From NCBI GenBank assembly GCA_900555035.1, contig USJX01000004.1:1-62567 (forward strand): DNA of 62,567 bases. Direction: 5' to 3'. How positions within the stretch are numbered: position 1 is the stretch's first letter; the number at the start of each line of letters is the position of its first letter. The notes beneath the pieces are model-generated. The model was not told where the DNA came from. It saw only the letters and a program-made list of their open reading frames with translations, and did no database searches. The DNA comes from an uncultured Prevotella sp. (GTDB lineage Bacteria; Bacteroidota; Bacteroidia; Bacteroidales; Bacteroidaceae). Of the stretch, positions 51,604-59,902 are shown piece after piece. Made by a program: the position numbers and the translations under genes.

Positions 51604-52422
51604 TTACTTGATAGTAATATCATCCACCTCCGTTACATGGTCCATCCAGCCATCCATGACCACGGCAGGACTATGGGTGGTCATGATAATCTGGATATTC
51701 GGATTCAGTTTCAGCACCAGACCGATGAGCTGCTTCTGCCACTCCAGGTGAAGACTGATTTCCGGTTCATCCATAAAGAGGATATAAGACTGGTTGTCCT
51801 CCACCAGCACGGTGAGCAGGATGGCAAGAATCTGCTTCTCTCCTGCCGAAAGCTGATAAGGCAGAAGCTGCTCGCCCATCTGGTTGAATCGGATTTCATT
51901 GGCTGTTCGGATGATGGTCTTGCCAGTATCCTTGAAAAGATCATCTATCATATTCTGGAACATCCTCTTGGGTTCGCTCAGTTGCTGAGCCTTGAAGGCG
52001 GCATCCGGTTCGCCACTCTGCAATACGGCGATGATGCGGTTGCCGATGTTCACCTGGTAATCCAGATACTTGCGCTGCAGCTGGAAGAGCTGCCAGTCGA
52101 GTTCGGTAACCAGGGTAAGGTCTATCTTGTTGATCATCTCGGCATTCATCAGCGGTCTATCCACCGATCGGATTACATCGTAGCGAATCCACTTTGCCTC
52201 CTCCGGCTCCACCTTCAGGTGTACGCCCTTGATCATGTGACTAGGGAATTCGCCGCCAGCCGCCAGGCCCTTTACCACCTTATTTAATATAGTACTCTTG
52301 CCCACGCCGTTTACACCACTCAGGATATTGACACGGCGGTCGAGGTTCCAAAGAATATGTTTGGTACCGCTCCAGAGAGATTCTATCTCTATCTGTTTGA
52401 TATAATCAGCATATTTCTGCAT
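51604..52422 (-). CDS. AAA ATPase (AAA_21/ABC-type), AriA-like
   Basis: A 272-residue ATPase of the ABC/AAA_21 group. Walker A is SGVNGVGKSTIL (residues 35-46), the ABC signature LSAGEKQ is at 191-197, Walker B ILFMDEPE at 214-221, and the switch His250 in MTTHSP. No transmembrane part is present, so it is a cytosolic sensor rather than a transporter. It is shorter than some AriA proteins but includes all ATPase motifs. With the following DUF4435 gene (11-bp gap) it forms the two-gene PARIS-like arrangement. A -7 box TATATTTG is on the minus strand at 52521-52528, about 100 bp upstream. Confidence 0.75.
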   Translation of the reverse strand: MQKYADYIKQIEIESLWSGTKHILWNLDRRVNILSGVNGVGKSTILNKVVKGLAAGGEFPSHMIKGVHLKVEPEEAKWIRYDVIRSVDRPLMNAEMINKIDLTLVTELDWQLFQLQRKYLDYQVNIGNRIIAVLQSGEPDAAFKAQQLSEPKRMFQNMIDDLFKDTGKTIIRTANEIRFNQMGEQLLPYQLSAGEKQILAILLTVLVEDNQSYILFMDEPEISLHLEWQKQLIGLVLKLNPNIQIIMTTHSPAVVMDGWMDHVTEVDDITIK

Positions 52423-52520
52423 AAGAATAATCTCCTATCTTTAATAGTCAAGAACGGAAAAAGACTATTGTCTTAACTTCTTTAACTTCTTAACTCCTTT
52501 AACTTCTAAAAAATATACCG

Positions 52521-52528
52521 CAAATATA
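52521..52528 (-). promoter_or_regulatory. Candidate promoter of the PARIS-like operon
   Basis: On the minus strand TATATTTG matches TAnnTTTG, about 100 bp before the ATPase start at 52422. It lies next to the divergent promoter of the DMT gene at 52550. Confidence 0.5.
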
Positions 52529-52549
52529 GCAAAATTCCTCGAAATTTTG

Positions 52550-52557
52550 TACCTTTG
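52550..52557 (+). promoter_or_regulatory. Candidate promoter of the DMT gene
   Basis: TACCTTTG lies 49 bp upstream of the ATG at 52607. No good -33 TTG is visible. Confidence 0.55.
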
Positions 52558-52606
52558 CACTCGATTTTATTCAAAATAAAGAAGATTTAAATAGAAATAA
52601 GGAAAA

Positions 52607-53551
52607 ATGGATAACAAACGACCTCTTATCGCCCACCTGTGCCTCTTCTGTTCAGGCGCATTCTGGGGACTGATGGCTCCCGTAGGCAAGGATGCCATGC
52701 TTCACGGCATCGACGGCATCGACCTGGTGAGCTTCCGTGTTTTGGGTGGCGCTCTCCTCTTTTGGCTCACCTCATTATTCACCAAGAAAGAGCATGTTCC
52801 AGTAAAAGACATCTTCAAGTTTGCTGCTGCGGGCCTCTTCGCCCTCGTGTTCAACCAGTGTTCTTACACCATCGGTCTGAACATGACCTCGCCTAGCAAC
52901 TCCAGCATCATGACCACCTCGATGCCTATCTTCGCCATGGTTCTCTCCTTCCTGATATTGAAGGAGCCTATCACCTGGAAGAAGGCACTCGGTGTATTGA
53001 TGGGATGCGCAGGTGCCGTCATCATCATCATGACGAGTGCTACGGCTGGCAATGCCAAGGTGGGAAACATCTGGGGCGACCTGCTCTGTATGTCGGCGCA
53101 GCTTTCCTTCGCCCTCTACTTGTCACTCTTCAAGAACCTGCTGTCAAAGTATTCGCTCTTCACCATCAACAAGTGGATGTTCCTCTGGGCAACGGTTCTG
53201 ATATGGCCTTTCACCATCAGTCACGTGATGAGCATCGACTTTGCCCATGTTCCGATGAGCACCTGGTGGGAAACGGGCTACGTGGTTCTTTTCGGCACTT
53301 ATCTGGGCTACATCTGCATGATGATTGGTCAGAAGACCCTGCGCCCTACCGTGGTATCTGTATATAATTATGTGCAGCCGCTGGTATCAGTCACCGTGAG
53401 TGTCATCGTGGGTCTCGCCGTATTCAAGGGTATGCAGGCGATTGCCGCCATCCTCGTATTCTCCGGCGTATGGCTCGTGGTAAAGAGCAAGTCAAAGCAT
53501 GATATCGACAAGCACGACCACAGTCTGGCTTACGAAAAAAGACATGCTTAA
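52607..53551 (+). CDS. DMT/EamA family permease
   Basis: A 314-residue inner-membrane transporter with ten predicted transmembrane helices in two EamA repeats. The first repeat covers LFCSGAFWGLMAPVGKDAMLHG to about residue 145; the second starts near residue 155 (IWGDLLCMSAQLSFALYL). The repeat-end signatures PITWKKALGVLMGCAGAVIII and VVSVYNYVQPLVSVTVSVIVGLAVF fit the DMT family. The substrate is not determinable; typical members export amino acids or metabolites. The C-terminus is Lys/His-rich. It is transcribed alone, divergent from the PARIS-like pair, and is followed by a hairpin that repeats the rubrerythrin terminator. Confidence 0.9.
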   Translation: MDNKRPLIAHLCLFCSGAFWGLMAPVGKDAMLHGIDGIDLVSFRVLGGALLFWLTSLFTKKEHVPVKDIFKFAAAGLFALVFNQCSYTIGLNMTSPSNSSIMTTSMPIFAMVLSFLILKEPITWKKALGVLMGCAGAVIIIMTSATAGNAKVGNIWGDLLCMSAQLSFALYLSLFKNLLSKYSLFTINKWMFLWATVLIWPFTISHVMSIDFAHVPMSTWWETGYVVLFGTYLGYICMMIGQKTLRPTVVSVYNYVQPLVSVTVSVIVGLAVFKGMQAIAAILVFSGVWLVVKSKSKHDIDKHDHSLAYEKRHA

Positions 53552-53580
53552 AAGATATAATTTCGATTTATAAAACTGAA

Positions 53581-53618
53581 GAGGGTGTGTCAAAAGTCCA
53601 AGACACACCCTCTTTTTT
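53581..53618 (+). terminator. Terminator after the DMT gene
   Basis: GAGGGTGTGTC pairs with GACACACCCTC, followed by a T run. The stem sequence equals that of the terminator at 10135-10172. The right arm recurs again at 53855-53869. Confidence 0.85.
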
Positions 53619-53869
53619 GTTGCTTCATCGTTTTTCTTCATCGGATTACGCTGAGTTAACGGAACATTCTTGCTTCACGGATTACGCACGGAATTTAAAC
53701 GGATTTGGCCTTACGGCCATTGGGCTAGCGCATTCGCATTCCAGCTTTAGGGGGTATCGCCACGACCGCCAGGTCGAGTTTCCGTTTAAAATCCGTGAGT
53801 AATCCGAGGAAGGCGGTTAAGGTTCCGTTTATTCCGCGTAATCCGATGAATAATGACACACCCTCTTTT
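53619..53869. repeat. Large palindromic element flanked by duplicated terminator arm
   Basis: TTCATCGGATTACGC near 53638 and GCGTAATCCGATGAA near 53836 form a perfect 15-bp inverted repeat. Inside it, CACGGATT and AAACGGA reappear inverted as TCCGTTTAAAATCCGTG. The whole is about 220 bp long and bounded by GACACACCCTCTTTT on the left (53602) and right (53855). It looks like an inserted, non-coding palindromic unit (MITE/REP-like) with a repeated flank. No transposase or gene is present. The region 53552-53887 holds nothing else. Confidence 0.75.
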
Positions 53870-53887
53870 GTTTTATAAGAAAAGATA

Positions 53888-55468
53888 TCAGCAACCGAAA
53901 TAAACCATCAATCCGCCCAATACGATATATAGCAGGGCGTATGGGATGGCCGAACGGAGAATCTCTCCATCCTTCCCCTCCATATCGCAGGCTGCAGTAG
54001 CGATGGCAATGCTCTGCGGACTGATCATCTTGCCACCCGTGGCTCCTGTGGTATTGGCAGCAACCAGCCAGTTCTCCTGACCACCCTCCATACCAAAGAA
54101 AGTACTCTGTCCCGTCATGCCCAACTGGTTGGCTACATGAGCCTGGAGCTTGGCAAAGAGGATATTCGAAGAAGTATCAGAACCCGTTACGAAGGTTCCG
54201 ATGGCACCAATCATCGGCGCTACCAAAGGATAGAAGTCGCCCGTTACAGCCACCAGACCTGAGGCGATGGAAGTAATCATTCCCGAATAGTTCATCACAC
54301 TTGCCAGGGCTATCAGCGAACAGATGGTCATCACCGTCTTTCGCAGATTCACCGTGGTACGAGCAAGAATCACCATCAGTCTCTTGAGACTCAATCCCTG
54401 TATCAGTCCACCAATCGTAGCACCCAGGAAGAGCATCAGTCCTGCATTGGAAATCCAGCCAAACTTAAAGGTGCTGTCGAGCACTGGCAGATGAACCGCA
54501 CTCACCAGATGACTCTTGAGGAAAGCATTGACCGGAGGACAGAGTGCGCCGGAAACCAGGATGAATATCAATATAAAGAGGTAAACGCTCCATGCCTTCA
54601 GGCTCTCGGCAAGCGTAAAGGTTTCCTTATCCTGCACCTTGCTCTTTCTGGCAAACACCTTGGCGTATGCGATGATGGCAATAATGGCTGCCAGCGAACC
54701 GATGATGGCTGGAGTCTCGGAACCGAGATAATAGCCGCATACAAACTGTACTACCACAGAAATCACTCCCACCCAGAGGGCGATGATGAGATTCTTGATA
54801 AGATTGTGCTTATCGGTAAGCGTCAGGATGATGAAAGGCAGGATGATAAAGAGAGGCGACAGCTGGATAATGGCGAAGGCCGAAGTCTCGCAAATCTGTG
54901 CCGCCGAAGCCGACCCGCTTTCCGCCACCTCGTTACAGAGCGTAGTAACCGGCACGCCCACGGCACCAAATCCCGTAGCCACGGTATTACCGATCAAGGA
55001 TACCAGAGCCGAGAACATCGGTTTGAAGCCGAGTCCGATGAGGATGGCAGCAGGTATCGCCACCGCCGTTCCGAAACCCGCCATACCTTCGAGCAGTCCG
55101 CCGAATCCCCATACAAGGAGCAGTACGAGCAGTCCCTTATCATCGGTAATCGATGTAAACTGCCTCTTGATTACCTCTATCTGCCTGCTTTCCACGAGGA
55201 TATTATAGCTGTAGATAGCCATCAGGATGATGATGAGAATCGGGAATACCGCCTTCAGGATGCCTTCCACCACCGCCCATCCCGTCAGGACGATAACGCT
55301 ATCCTCCGCATGTTCCGGGGCAATCATGCCCAGCGGTGAAGCAGCGAAGAGAGCAAGCAACACGGTAACTACGAGCGTCAGCAAGGCGCTTTTATGACCT
55401 GCCATCTTGAAGCCGAGCATCAAGACGAACAGCAATACGATGGGAATAATAGAAACTACAGATGCCAT
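53888..55468 (-). CDS. lldP: L-lactate permease (LctP family)
   Basis: A 526-residue transporter of the L-lactate permease family with about 12-14 transmembrane segments. Family regions include GFGGLLEGMAGFGTAVAIPAAILIGLGF near residue 125, and VTGDFYPLVAPMIGAIGTFVTGSDTSSNILFAKLQ near residue 405, followed by AANTTGATGGKMISPQSIAIATAAC. It should move lactate (or glycolate) with protons. There is no lactate dehydrogenase operon next to it. It is convergent with the palindromic element and the DMT gene, and divergent from the sigma-factor operon. Confidence 0.95.
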   Translation of the reverse strand: MASVVSIIPIVLLFVLMLGFKMAGHKSALLTLVVTVLLALFAASPLGMIAPEHAEDSVIVLTGWAVVEGILKAVFPILIIILMAIYSYNILVESRQIEVIKRQFTSITDDKGLLVLLLVWGFGGLLEGMAGFGTAVAIPAAILIGLGFKPMFSALVSLIGNTVATGFGAVGVPVTTLCNEVAESGSASAAQICETSAFAIIQLSPLFIILPFIILTLTDKHNLIKNLIIALWVGVISVVVQFVCGYYLGSETPAIIGSLAAIIAIIAYAKVFARKSKVQDKETFTLAESLKAWSVYLFILIFILVSGALCPPVNAFLKSHLVSAVHLPVLDSTFKFGWISNAGLMLFLGATIGGLIQGLSLKRLMVILARTTVNLRKTVMTICSLIALASVMNYSGMITSIASGLVAVTGDFYPLVAPMIGAIGTFVTGSDTSSNILFAKLQAHVANQLGMTGQSTFFGMEGGQENWLVAANTTGATGGKMISPQSIAIATAACDMEGKDGEILRSAIPYALLYIVLGGLMVYFGC

Positions 55469-55645
55469 AAGCCATTCAGTTTTTTAATGTTTTCGATTGA
55501 AAAATTTTATGTCTTCGATTGCTAAATTTTATGTTTATGCCTGCAAAAATAACATTTTTCTTTGAAAAAAGAAAGCATTTTTGAAAAAAATCTTTTTTTA
55601 GATGTCCGATTTTTCAATTTCATACGTCTATAGAGTGTTAAGGTT

Positions 55646-56146
55646 ATGAGAACAGAAGAATTCAAACATATCATCCTACCGATGCGCAGCGACTTGAAAG
55701 CGTATGCTCTAAGGTTGACTGAGAGTGACGACAATGCCGAAGACCTCGTGCAGGAAGTCATGCTCAGGCTGTGGGACATGCGCCAGAACATCAAGGCAGA
55801 AGATAACCTCAAGGCGCTCGCCATCACCATCATGCGCAACAAGTTTTATGACCAGTGCCGACATGAGGAGCGGAACTTCACCACCGACAAGGTGATGGAA
55901 GTACCCATAGAAGACCGGCGGGCAGAGCAACGGGACGAGGTAAACCTCATCAAGCAGATAGTGGCACAGCTTCCGCCCTTGCAGCAGCAGATATTCCGCA
56001 TGAAGGAAATAGAAGGCTATACTGCTGATGAAATCATGCAGATAACGGGATGCACTGCCGATAATCTCCGAAAGAATCTCTCCCGAGCCCGACTCAAAAT
56101 CAGAGAGACCTATATGAATATCGTGAAACAAAACAGAACAAAATAA
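55646..56146 (+). CDS. ECF-type RNA polymerase sigma factor
   Basis: A 166-residue sigma-70 family factor. Region 2 includes LRLTESDDNAEDLVQEVMLRLWDMRQ and NLKALAITIMRNKFYDQCR. Region 4 is LPPLQQQIFRMKEIEGYTADEIMQITGCTADNLRKNLSRARLKIRE. The length is that of an ECF factor. It is the first gene of a four-gene operon whose second product has the features of a membrane-bound anti-sigma. It probably directs an envelope-response regulon including this operon. No canonical Bacteroidota -7 box is seen upstream, consistent with self-transcription by the factor itself. Confidence 0.95.
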   Translation: MRTEEFKHIILPMRSDLKAYALRLTESDDNAEDLVQEVMLRLWDMRQNIKAEDNLKALAITIMRNKFYDQCRHEERNFTTDKVMEVPIEDRRAEQRDEVNLIKQIVAQLPPLQQQIFRMKEIEGYTADEIMQITGCTADNLRKNLSRARLKIRETYMNIVKQNRTK

Positions 56147-56162
56147 AGAAGGAGGAAAGAAT

Positions 56163-56687
56163 ATGAATGATGAAATAAAGAGAATCGATGAATTCAAGGG
56201 TATCAATGAAATAACGAACACCAATGAATTCAAGACGATACAGGACTTGCTCGACAAGTATATGGATGGTGCCACATCCAATGAGGAAGAGGCAACGCTC
56301 AGAAAATATTTCGAAGAGCATGCCAATGATATTCCTGAAGAATGGGAATCCTATCGCGCCCTCTTCAGCTATATCGGATTCGAACAGATGAATCTTTCTC
56401 AAATTCTAAAAGAAGAAGAAGAAGAGAAGGAGATAGATAAGAAAGAAGCTTCTCACAGCAGATGGCTCAAATATTTCGGCACTTCTGTGGCAGCAGCCGC
56501 TATCATCGCATTCCTGATTGTGGGCATCCAGAAGATAGCCCAGCCTCAGCCTGAATGTTATGCGGTTATCGATGGAAAGGTTTATACCGACCAGGAGTTC
56601 GTTCACCACGAAGCCCTGGATGCCCTGGAAGATGTTTCGGCAGATTCCGAAGATCCATTCAGTGCCCTGGATATGATGAAACAATAA
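56163..56687 (+). CDS. Putative membrane anti-sigma factor
   Basis: A 174-residue protein, 16 bp after the sigma gene. The cytoplasmic N-terminus (1-100) is acidic, with LLDKYMDGATSNEEEATLRKYFEEHANDIPEEWESYRALFSYIGFEQ. One transmembrane helix lies at about residues 103-125 (YFGTSVAAAAIIAFLIVGIQKIA). A short extracytoplasmic tail follows (PECYAVIDGKVYTDQEFVHHEALDALEDVS). The His/Cys pattern of zinc anti-sigmas is absent. The position and topology are those of an anti-sigma, so control of the ECF factor is inferred. No family match is claimed. Confidence 0.75.
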   Translation: MNDEIKRIDEFKGINEITNTNEFKTIQDLLDKYMDGATSNEEEATLRKYFEEHANDIPEEWESYRALFSYIGFEQMNLSQILKEEEEEKEIDKKEASHSRWLKYFGTSVAAAAIIAFLIVGIQKIAQPQPECYAVIDGKVYTDQEFVHHEALDALEDVSADSEDPFSALDMMKQ

Positions 56688-56751
56688 ATTCATCTTTTAG
56701 ATGAATCAATCAAACTATAAAGTATAATATATATATAATAAGGTATAGAAT

Positions 56752-57198
56752 ATGAAACGATGCAACTTGATAAAACGCTTCTTCATCGGACTGCTTCTTA
56801 TCGTGGTAGCCTCGATTTCGGCTAATGCCCAGGAGGGACTATACGTAAAAAGTATATTCCAACGCTTCGGGCACGCCAAGGGATGCAAGATGGTTACGAT
56901 GCAGAATACGCAACTCAAAGGTTACAGGCTCAAGATATACAAGAGCCTGGTATATAAGAACCATGCCACGGAAATAGCCCACTATCTGAAGGCCGACCGC
57001 AAGGCTGCGAAAAAGATTAGAGAGGTAGTGGAGAATGGCAAGATGGTGAGCGGCTATTACATGATGGCGCCCTTGAGCAATGGCGACAACCGCTTCATCC
57101 TCTTCAGTAACCCGGGTAAAAGCAAGGGAACCGTGATTTATATAGAAGGCGACCTGTCGCCCGAAGACATCATGCAACTCTGCTATTCCAGAAGATAG
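56752..57198 (+). CDS. DUF6108-like small secreted protein
   Basis: A 148-residue protein with signal peptide FFIGLLLIVVASISANAQ. The mature part is basic: GLYVKSIFQRFGHAKGCKMVTMQNTQLKGYRLKIYKSLVYKN, then MVSGYYMMAPLSNGDNRFILFSNPGKSKGTVIYIEGDLSPEDIMQLC. This resembles the Bacteroidetes family annotated DUF6108, usually next to ECF sigma genes. The function is unknown. It is the third gene of the sigma operon (64-bp gap) and probably acts in the periplasm or envelope as a target or sensor. The resemblance to the named family is from memory. Confidence 0.7.
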   Translation: MKRCNLIKRFFIGLLLIVVASISANAQEGLYVKSIFQRFGHAKGCKMVTMQNTQLKGYRLKIYKSLVYKNHATEIAHYLKADRKAAKKIREVVENGKMVSGYYMMAPLSNGDNRFILFSNPGKSKGTVIYIEGDLSPEDIMQLCYSRR

Positions 57199-57261
57199 AA
57201 GCAACATCTTCCTACAGGAATTTTCTCAATAAGAATAAGAAACAACATAAAATATAGTATT

Positions 57262-58164
57262 ATGAATATCAAAAACGTAATGATGATGGCTGCCATGATG
57301 CCAGCCTTCGTCCTTGCTGAAACCAACAGCAACAGTGCACCAGCCTCGGTAGAGGCTAACGACACCACAATCAGAGTGAACGACCAGAACATCGTCATCA
57401 AGCAGGATGGCGAACAGACTTCTGTGAAGATATATAAGATGAACGGCAACGAGATGAACGAGATGACCAAGATTTCCGAAACCCAATTCGTAGATGGTCA
57501 GGAAGTAGAAAAGGTATTTGTCACCTCACCTTTCATCCCTCAGACTTTGAGAAAGCGCAAGCGCAGTCTGGAGAGTCATTATCCAACCTTCTTCTTCGGC
57601 TGCAGCCAGTTGCCAGGCAGCAGGGGAAGCATGGGAGGCAACAACGAGATGCACAGTCGCGACTCCAAGTCGTGGGAATGGGGCATTACCCTCACCAGTC
57701 TCTGCTTCCGCCTTTCCAACGAAATGGCGCTCACCTCCTCTCTCTCCATCGGACAGGTACACCACCATTTCAAGGACAATTATGTATTAAGCACCCAAAA
57801 CGGGGTATCGGCAATGACTCTGATAGAAGGCGAGACGCTGAAGAAAAGCTATATCAGCTACAATGTGCTCCGCCTGCCTATCATGCTGGAGTGGCAAAAG
57901 CGCATAGGATGCCATGATGCATTCCTGGCGTTAGGTCCATCGGTAGAATACCGCTGGCACGAGCATTCCCGCTACTTCATCGGAAAGCACAAGCATACCG
58001 AAACGGGCGATATCAACCTCAACCCTATCGGCGTGAACCTCGAGGCCCGTGCCGGCTACTCAGGAGTGATGCTCTACGCCCGTGCCGGAGTACCCCCGCT
58101 GCTCAACAAGACCAAGGCTCCCGAGTGTTACCCAATGACCATCGGCTTAGGATTCAGATTGTAA
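57262..58164 (+). CDS. Putative outer-membrane beta-barrel protein
   Basis: A 300-residue protein. A likely signal peptide (MMMAAMMPAFVLAETN) precedes a short acidic region and then alternating amphipathic beta strands from about residue 130 (WGITLTSLCFRLSNEMALTSSLSIGQVHHHF, PIMLEWQKRIGCHDAFLALGPSVEYRW, GVMLYARAGVPPLL) ending with PMTIGLGFRL, as in small outer-membrane barrels. It is the last of four genes starting with the ECF sigma factor. It may be the envelope target whose level or folding is controlled by the sigma system. No specific family is recognised. Confidence 0.75.
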   Translation: MNIKNVMMMAAMMPAFVLAETNSNSAPASVEANDTTIRVNDQNIVIKQDGEQTSVKIYKMNGNEMNEMTKISETQFVDGQEVEKVFVTSPFIPQTLRKRKRSLESHYPTFFFGCSQLPGSRGSMGGNNEMHSRDSKSWEWGITLTSLCFRLSNEMALTSSLSIGQVHHHFKDNYVLSTQNGVSAMTLIEGETLKKSYISYNVLRLPIMLEWQKRIGCHDAFLALGPSVEYRWHEHSRYFIGKHKHTETGDINLNPIGVNLEARAGYSGVMLYARAGVPPLLNKTKAPECYPMTIGLGFRL

Positions 58165-58173
58165 TTTCTCTCA

Positions 58174-58242
58174 AAAAAGTGGCGATAAGTGTGCGAAATC
58201 TCATAAAAAAACATAGATTTCGCACACCTATCGCCACTTTTT
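58174..58242. terminator. Long 28-bp hairpin after the sigma operon
   Basis: Left arm 58174-58201 and right arm 58215-58242 form a 28-bp stem with one G-U pair (core GTGGCGATAAGTGTGCGAAA with its complement). The loop is 13 bases. A T run follows the right arm. It is longer than a usual terminator and may be a repeat-type hairpin that also ends transcription. Confidence 0.85.
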
Positions 58243-58407
58243 GCTGTTTACCGGCCAAACTCGGAAGTGAAACACAGCCAAATTGGGTAACAAATCACGG
58301 CCAAATTAGGTAATTTTGCCCTTTTTTAGCAAAAAATCACCTGAATACCACAAACGTGGTAGCAGGAATACTACTCATATGCTATTTCAGAATCCAGAAA
58401 ATCGCCG

Positions 58408-58415
58408 TACCTTTG
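58408..58415 (+). promoter_or_regulatory. Candidate promoter of metY
   Basis: TACCTTTG matches the -7 box. It lies 141 bp upstream of metY, leaving a long leader that includes a 15-codon ORF. Confidence 0.55.
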
Positions 58416-58438
58416 CAGCGTCAATCAGAACAAACAGC

Positions 58439-58486
58439 ATGATGACTTTCAGAAGAATGTCTTTCAGAGAGAGAACATCAATCTGA
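58439..58486 (+). other. Possible leader peptide upstream of metY
   Basis: From the tandem ATGs at 58439 the frame reads MMTFRRMSFRERTSI then stop (15 codons). It begins 23 bp after the -7 box and ends 70 bp before metY. It is rich in Met and Arg. A regulatory leader is possible but the sequence alone cannot show it; it could be chance. Confidence 0.3.
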
Positions 58487-58556
58487 TTTCTGGGCGGCAA
58501 TTTATATAAATGAATAGATTGAATATTAACGTAAAATTAAAGAAAGGACATAGATT

Positions 58557-59852
58557 ATGAGTACAGAAAAGAAACTTCGCTTTGAGACACTTCAGTTGCA
58601 TGTAGGTCAGGAAAATCCAGATCCAGCTACCGACGCTCGTGCGGTGCCTATCTACCAGACCACAAGTTACGTGTTCCGCAACTCTCAGCACGCTGCCGAT
58701 CGCTTCGGACTCCGTGACGCAGGTAACATCTATGGTCGCTTGACCAACTCTACTCAGGGTGTATTCGAAGACCGTGTAGCTGCCCTCGAGGGTGGTGTAG
58801 CCGGTTTGGCTGTCGCTTCTGGCGCTGCCGCCGTTACCTACGCTCTGCAGAACATCCTTCAGAACGGCGACCACATCGTAGCTGCCGACAACATCTACGG
58901 TGGTACTTATAACCTCATCACTCATACATTATCCACACAGGGTGTCAGCTACACCATCGTGGATCCTCGCAACTTCGAGCAGATAGAGGCTGCCATCCAG
59001 GACAATACCAAGGCACTCTATGCAGAGACCTTCGGAAATCCTAACTCTGATGTAACCGATATCGATAAGTTGGCAGAGATTGCTCATCGCCACAACATCC
59101 CATTGATTATCGATAACACCTTCGGCACCCCATACCTCATCCGTCCTATCGAGCACGGAGCAGATATCGTGGTTCACTCTGCAACTAAGTTCATCGGCGG
59201 TCACGGTTCATCTCTCGGTGGTGTTATCGTAGATGGCGGTAAGTTCGACTGGAAGGCAAATGCCGACAAGTTCCCTACTCTCGCTAAGCCAGACCCATCT
59301 TATCATGGTGCCGTATTCGCAGATGTAGCCGGAGCAGCAGCCTTCGTAACCCGAATCCGTGCGGTCATCCTTCGTGATACCGGTGCAACCATCTCTCCAT
59401 TTAACGCCTGGATTCTTCTTCAGGGCTTGGAGACATTGAGCCTCCGTGTAGAGCGTCACGTTCAGAATGCATTGAAGGTGGTAGAGTATCTGGAGAACAA
59501 CCCTAAGGTGGCTAAGGTTAATCACCCAGCCGTTCCTTCTCATCCAGACCACGAGCTTTACAAGAAGCTCTTCCCTAACGGCGGTGGTTCTATCTTCACC
59601 TTCGATATCAAGGGCGGCGAGAAAGAGGCTTGGGAGTTCATCGACCACCTGCGCATCTTCTCTTTGCTGGCTAACGTAGCCGACGTGAAGTCACTGGTTA
59701 TCCACCCAGCAACAACCACCCACTCTCAGTTGAGCCCAGAGGAGTTGGAGGAGCAGCACATCTATCCTTCTACCGTTCGCCTGAGCATCGGTATCGAGAA
59801 CATCGACGACCTGATTGAGGCACTCGATGAGGCATTTACCTACGTGAAGTAG
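58557..59852 (+). CDS. metY: O-acetylhomoserine aminocarboxypropyltransferase (MetY-type)
   Basis: A 431-residue PLP enzyme that makes homocysteine or cysteine from O-acetylhomoserine (or O-acetylserine) and sulfide. The N-terminal LRFETLQLHVGQENPDPATDARAVPIYQTTSYVF is typical of MetY. PLP-binding Lys is in VHSATKFIGGHGSSLGG. Substrate-binding GNIYGRLTNSTQ and C-terminal HPATTTHSQLSPEELE are present. The length is typical for MetY (about 430). It precedes cysK by 50 bp on the same strand, so the two sulfur-assimilation enzymes are likely co-expressed. A long leader with a short ORF suggests regulation. Confidence 0.95.
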   Translation: MSTEKKLRFETLQLHVGQENPDPATDARAVPIYQTTSYVFRNSQHAADRFGLRDAGNIYGRLTNSTQGVFEDRVAALEGGVAGLAVASGAAAVTYALQNILQNGDHIVAADNIYGGTYNLITHTLSTQGVSYTIVDPRNFEQIEAAIQDNTKALYAETFGNPNSDVTDIDKLAEIAHRHNIPLIIDNTFGTPYLIRPIEHGADIVVHSATKFIGGHGSSLGGVIVDGGKFDWKANADKFPTLAKPDPSYHGAVFADVAGAAAFVTRIRAVILRDTGATISPFNAWILLQGLETLSLRVERHVQNALKVVEYLENNPKVAKVNHPAVPSHPDHELYKKLFPNGGGSIFTFDIKGGEKEAWEFIDHLRIFSLLANVADVKSLVIHPATTTHSQLSPEELEEQHIYPSTVRLSIGIENIDDLIEALDEAFTYVK

Positions 59853-59902
59853 TGAGTAGTGAATAGTGATTAATTATTAGTGATTTAAATTAGAGTACAG
59901 TT

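Larger units (their letters stand above)
58243..58556. other. metY leader region
   Basis: After the long hairpin there are two short direct copies of a GGCCAAATT/AGCCAAATT unit (about 58277 and 58300). A -7 box TACCTTTG is at 58408-58415 and a short ORF (58439-58486) follows. No recognisable SAM, cobalamin or T-box riboswitch fold was found by eye. Confidence 0.5.

Noticed and set aside
53602..53869. Insertion sequence
   Set aside because: The element is too short and has no transposase reading frame. The inner 71-codon frame has no transposase features.
58243..58556. SAM or T-box riboswitch upstream of metY
   Set aside because: No matching conserved core or pseudoknot was found by eye; a search with Rfam models would decide.
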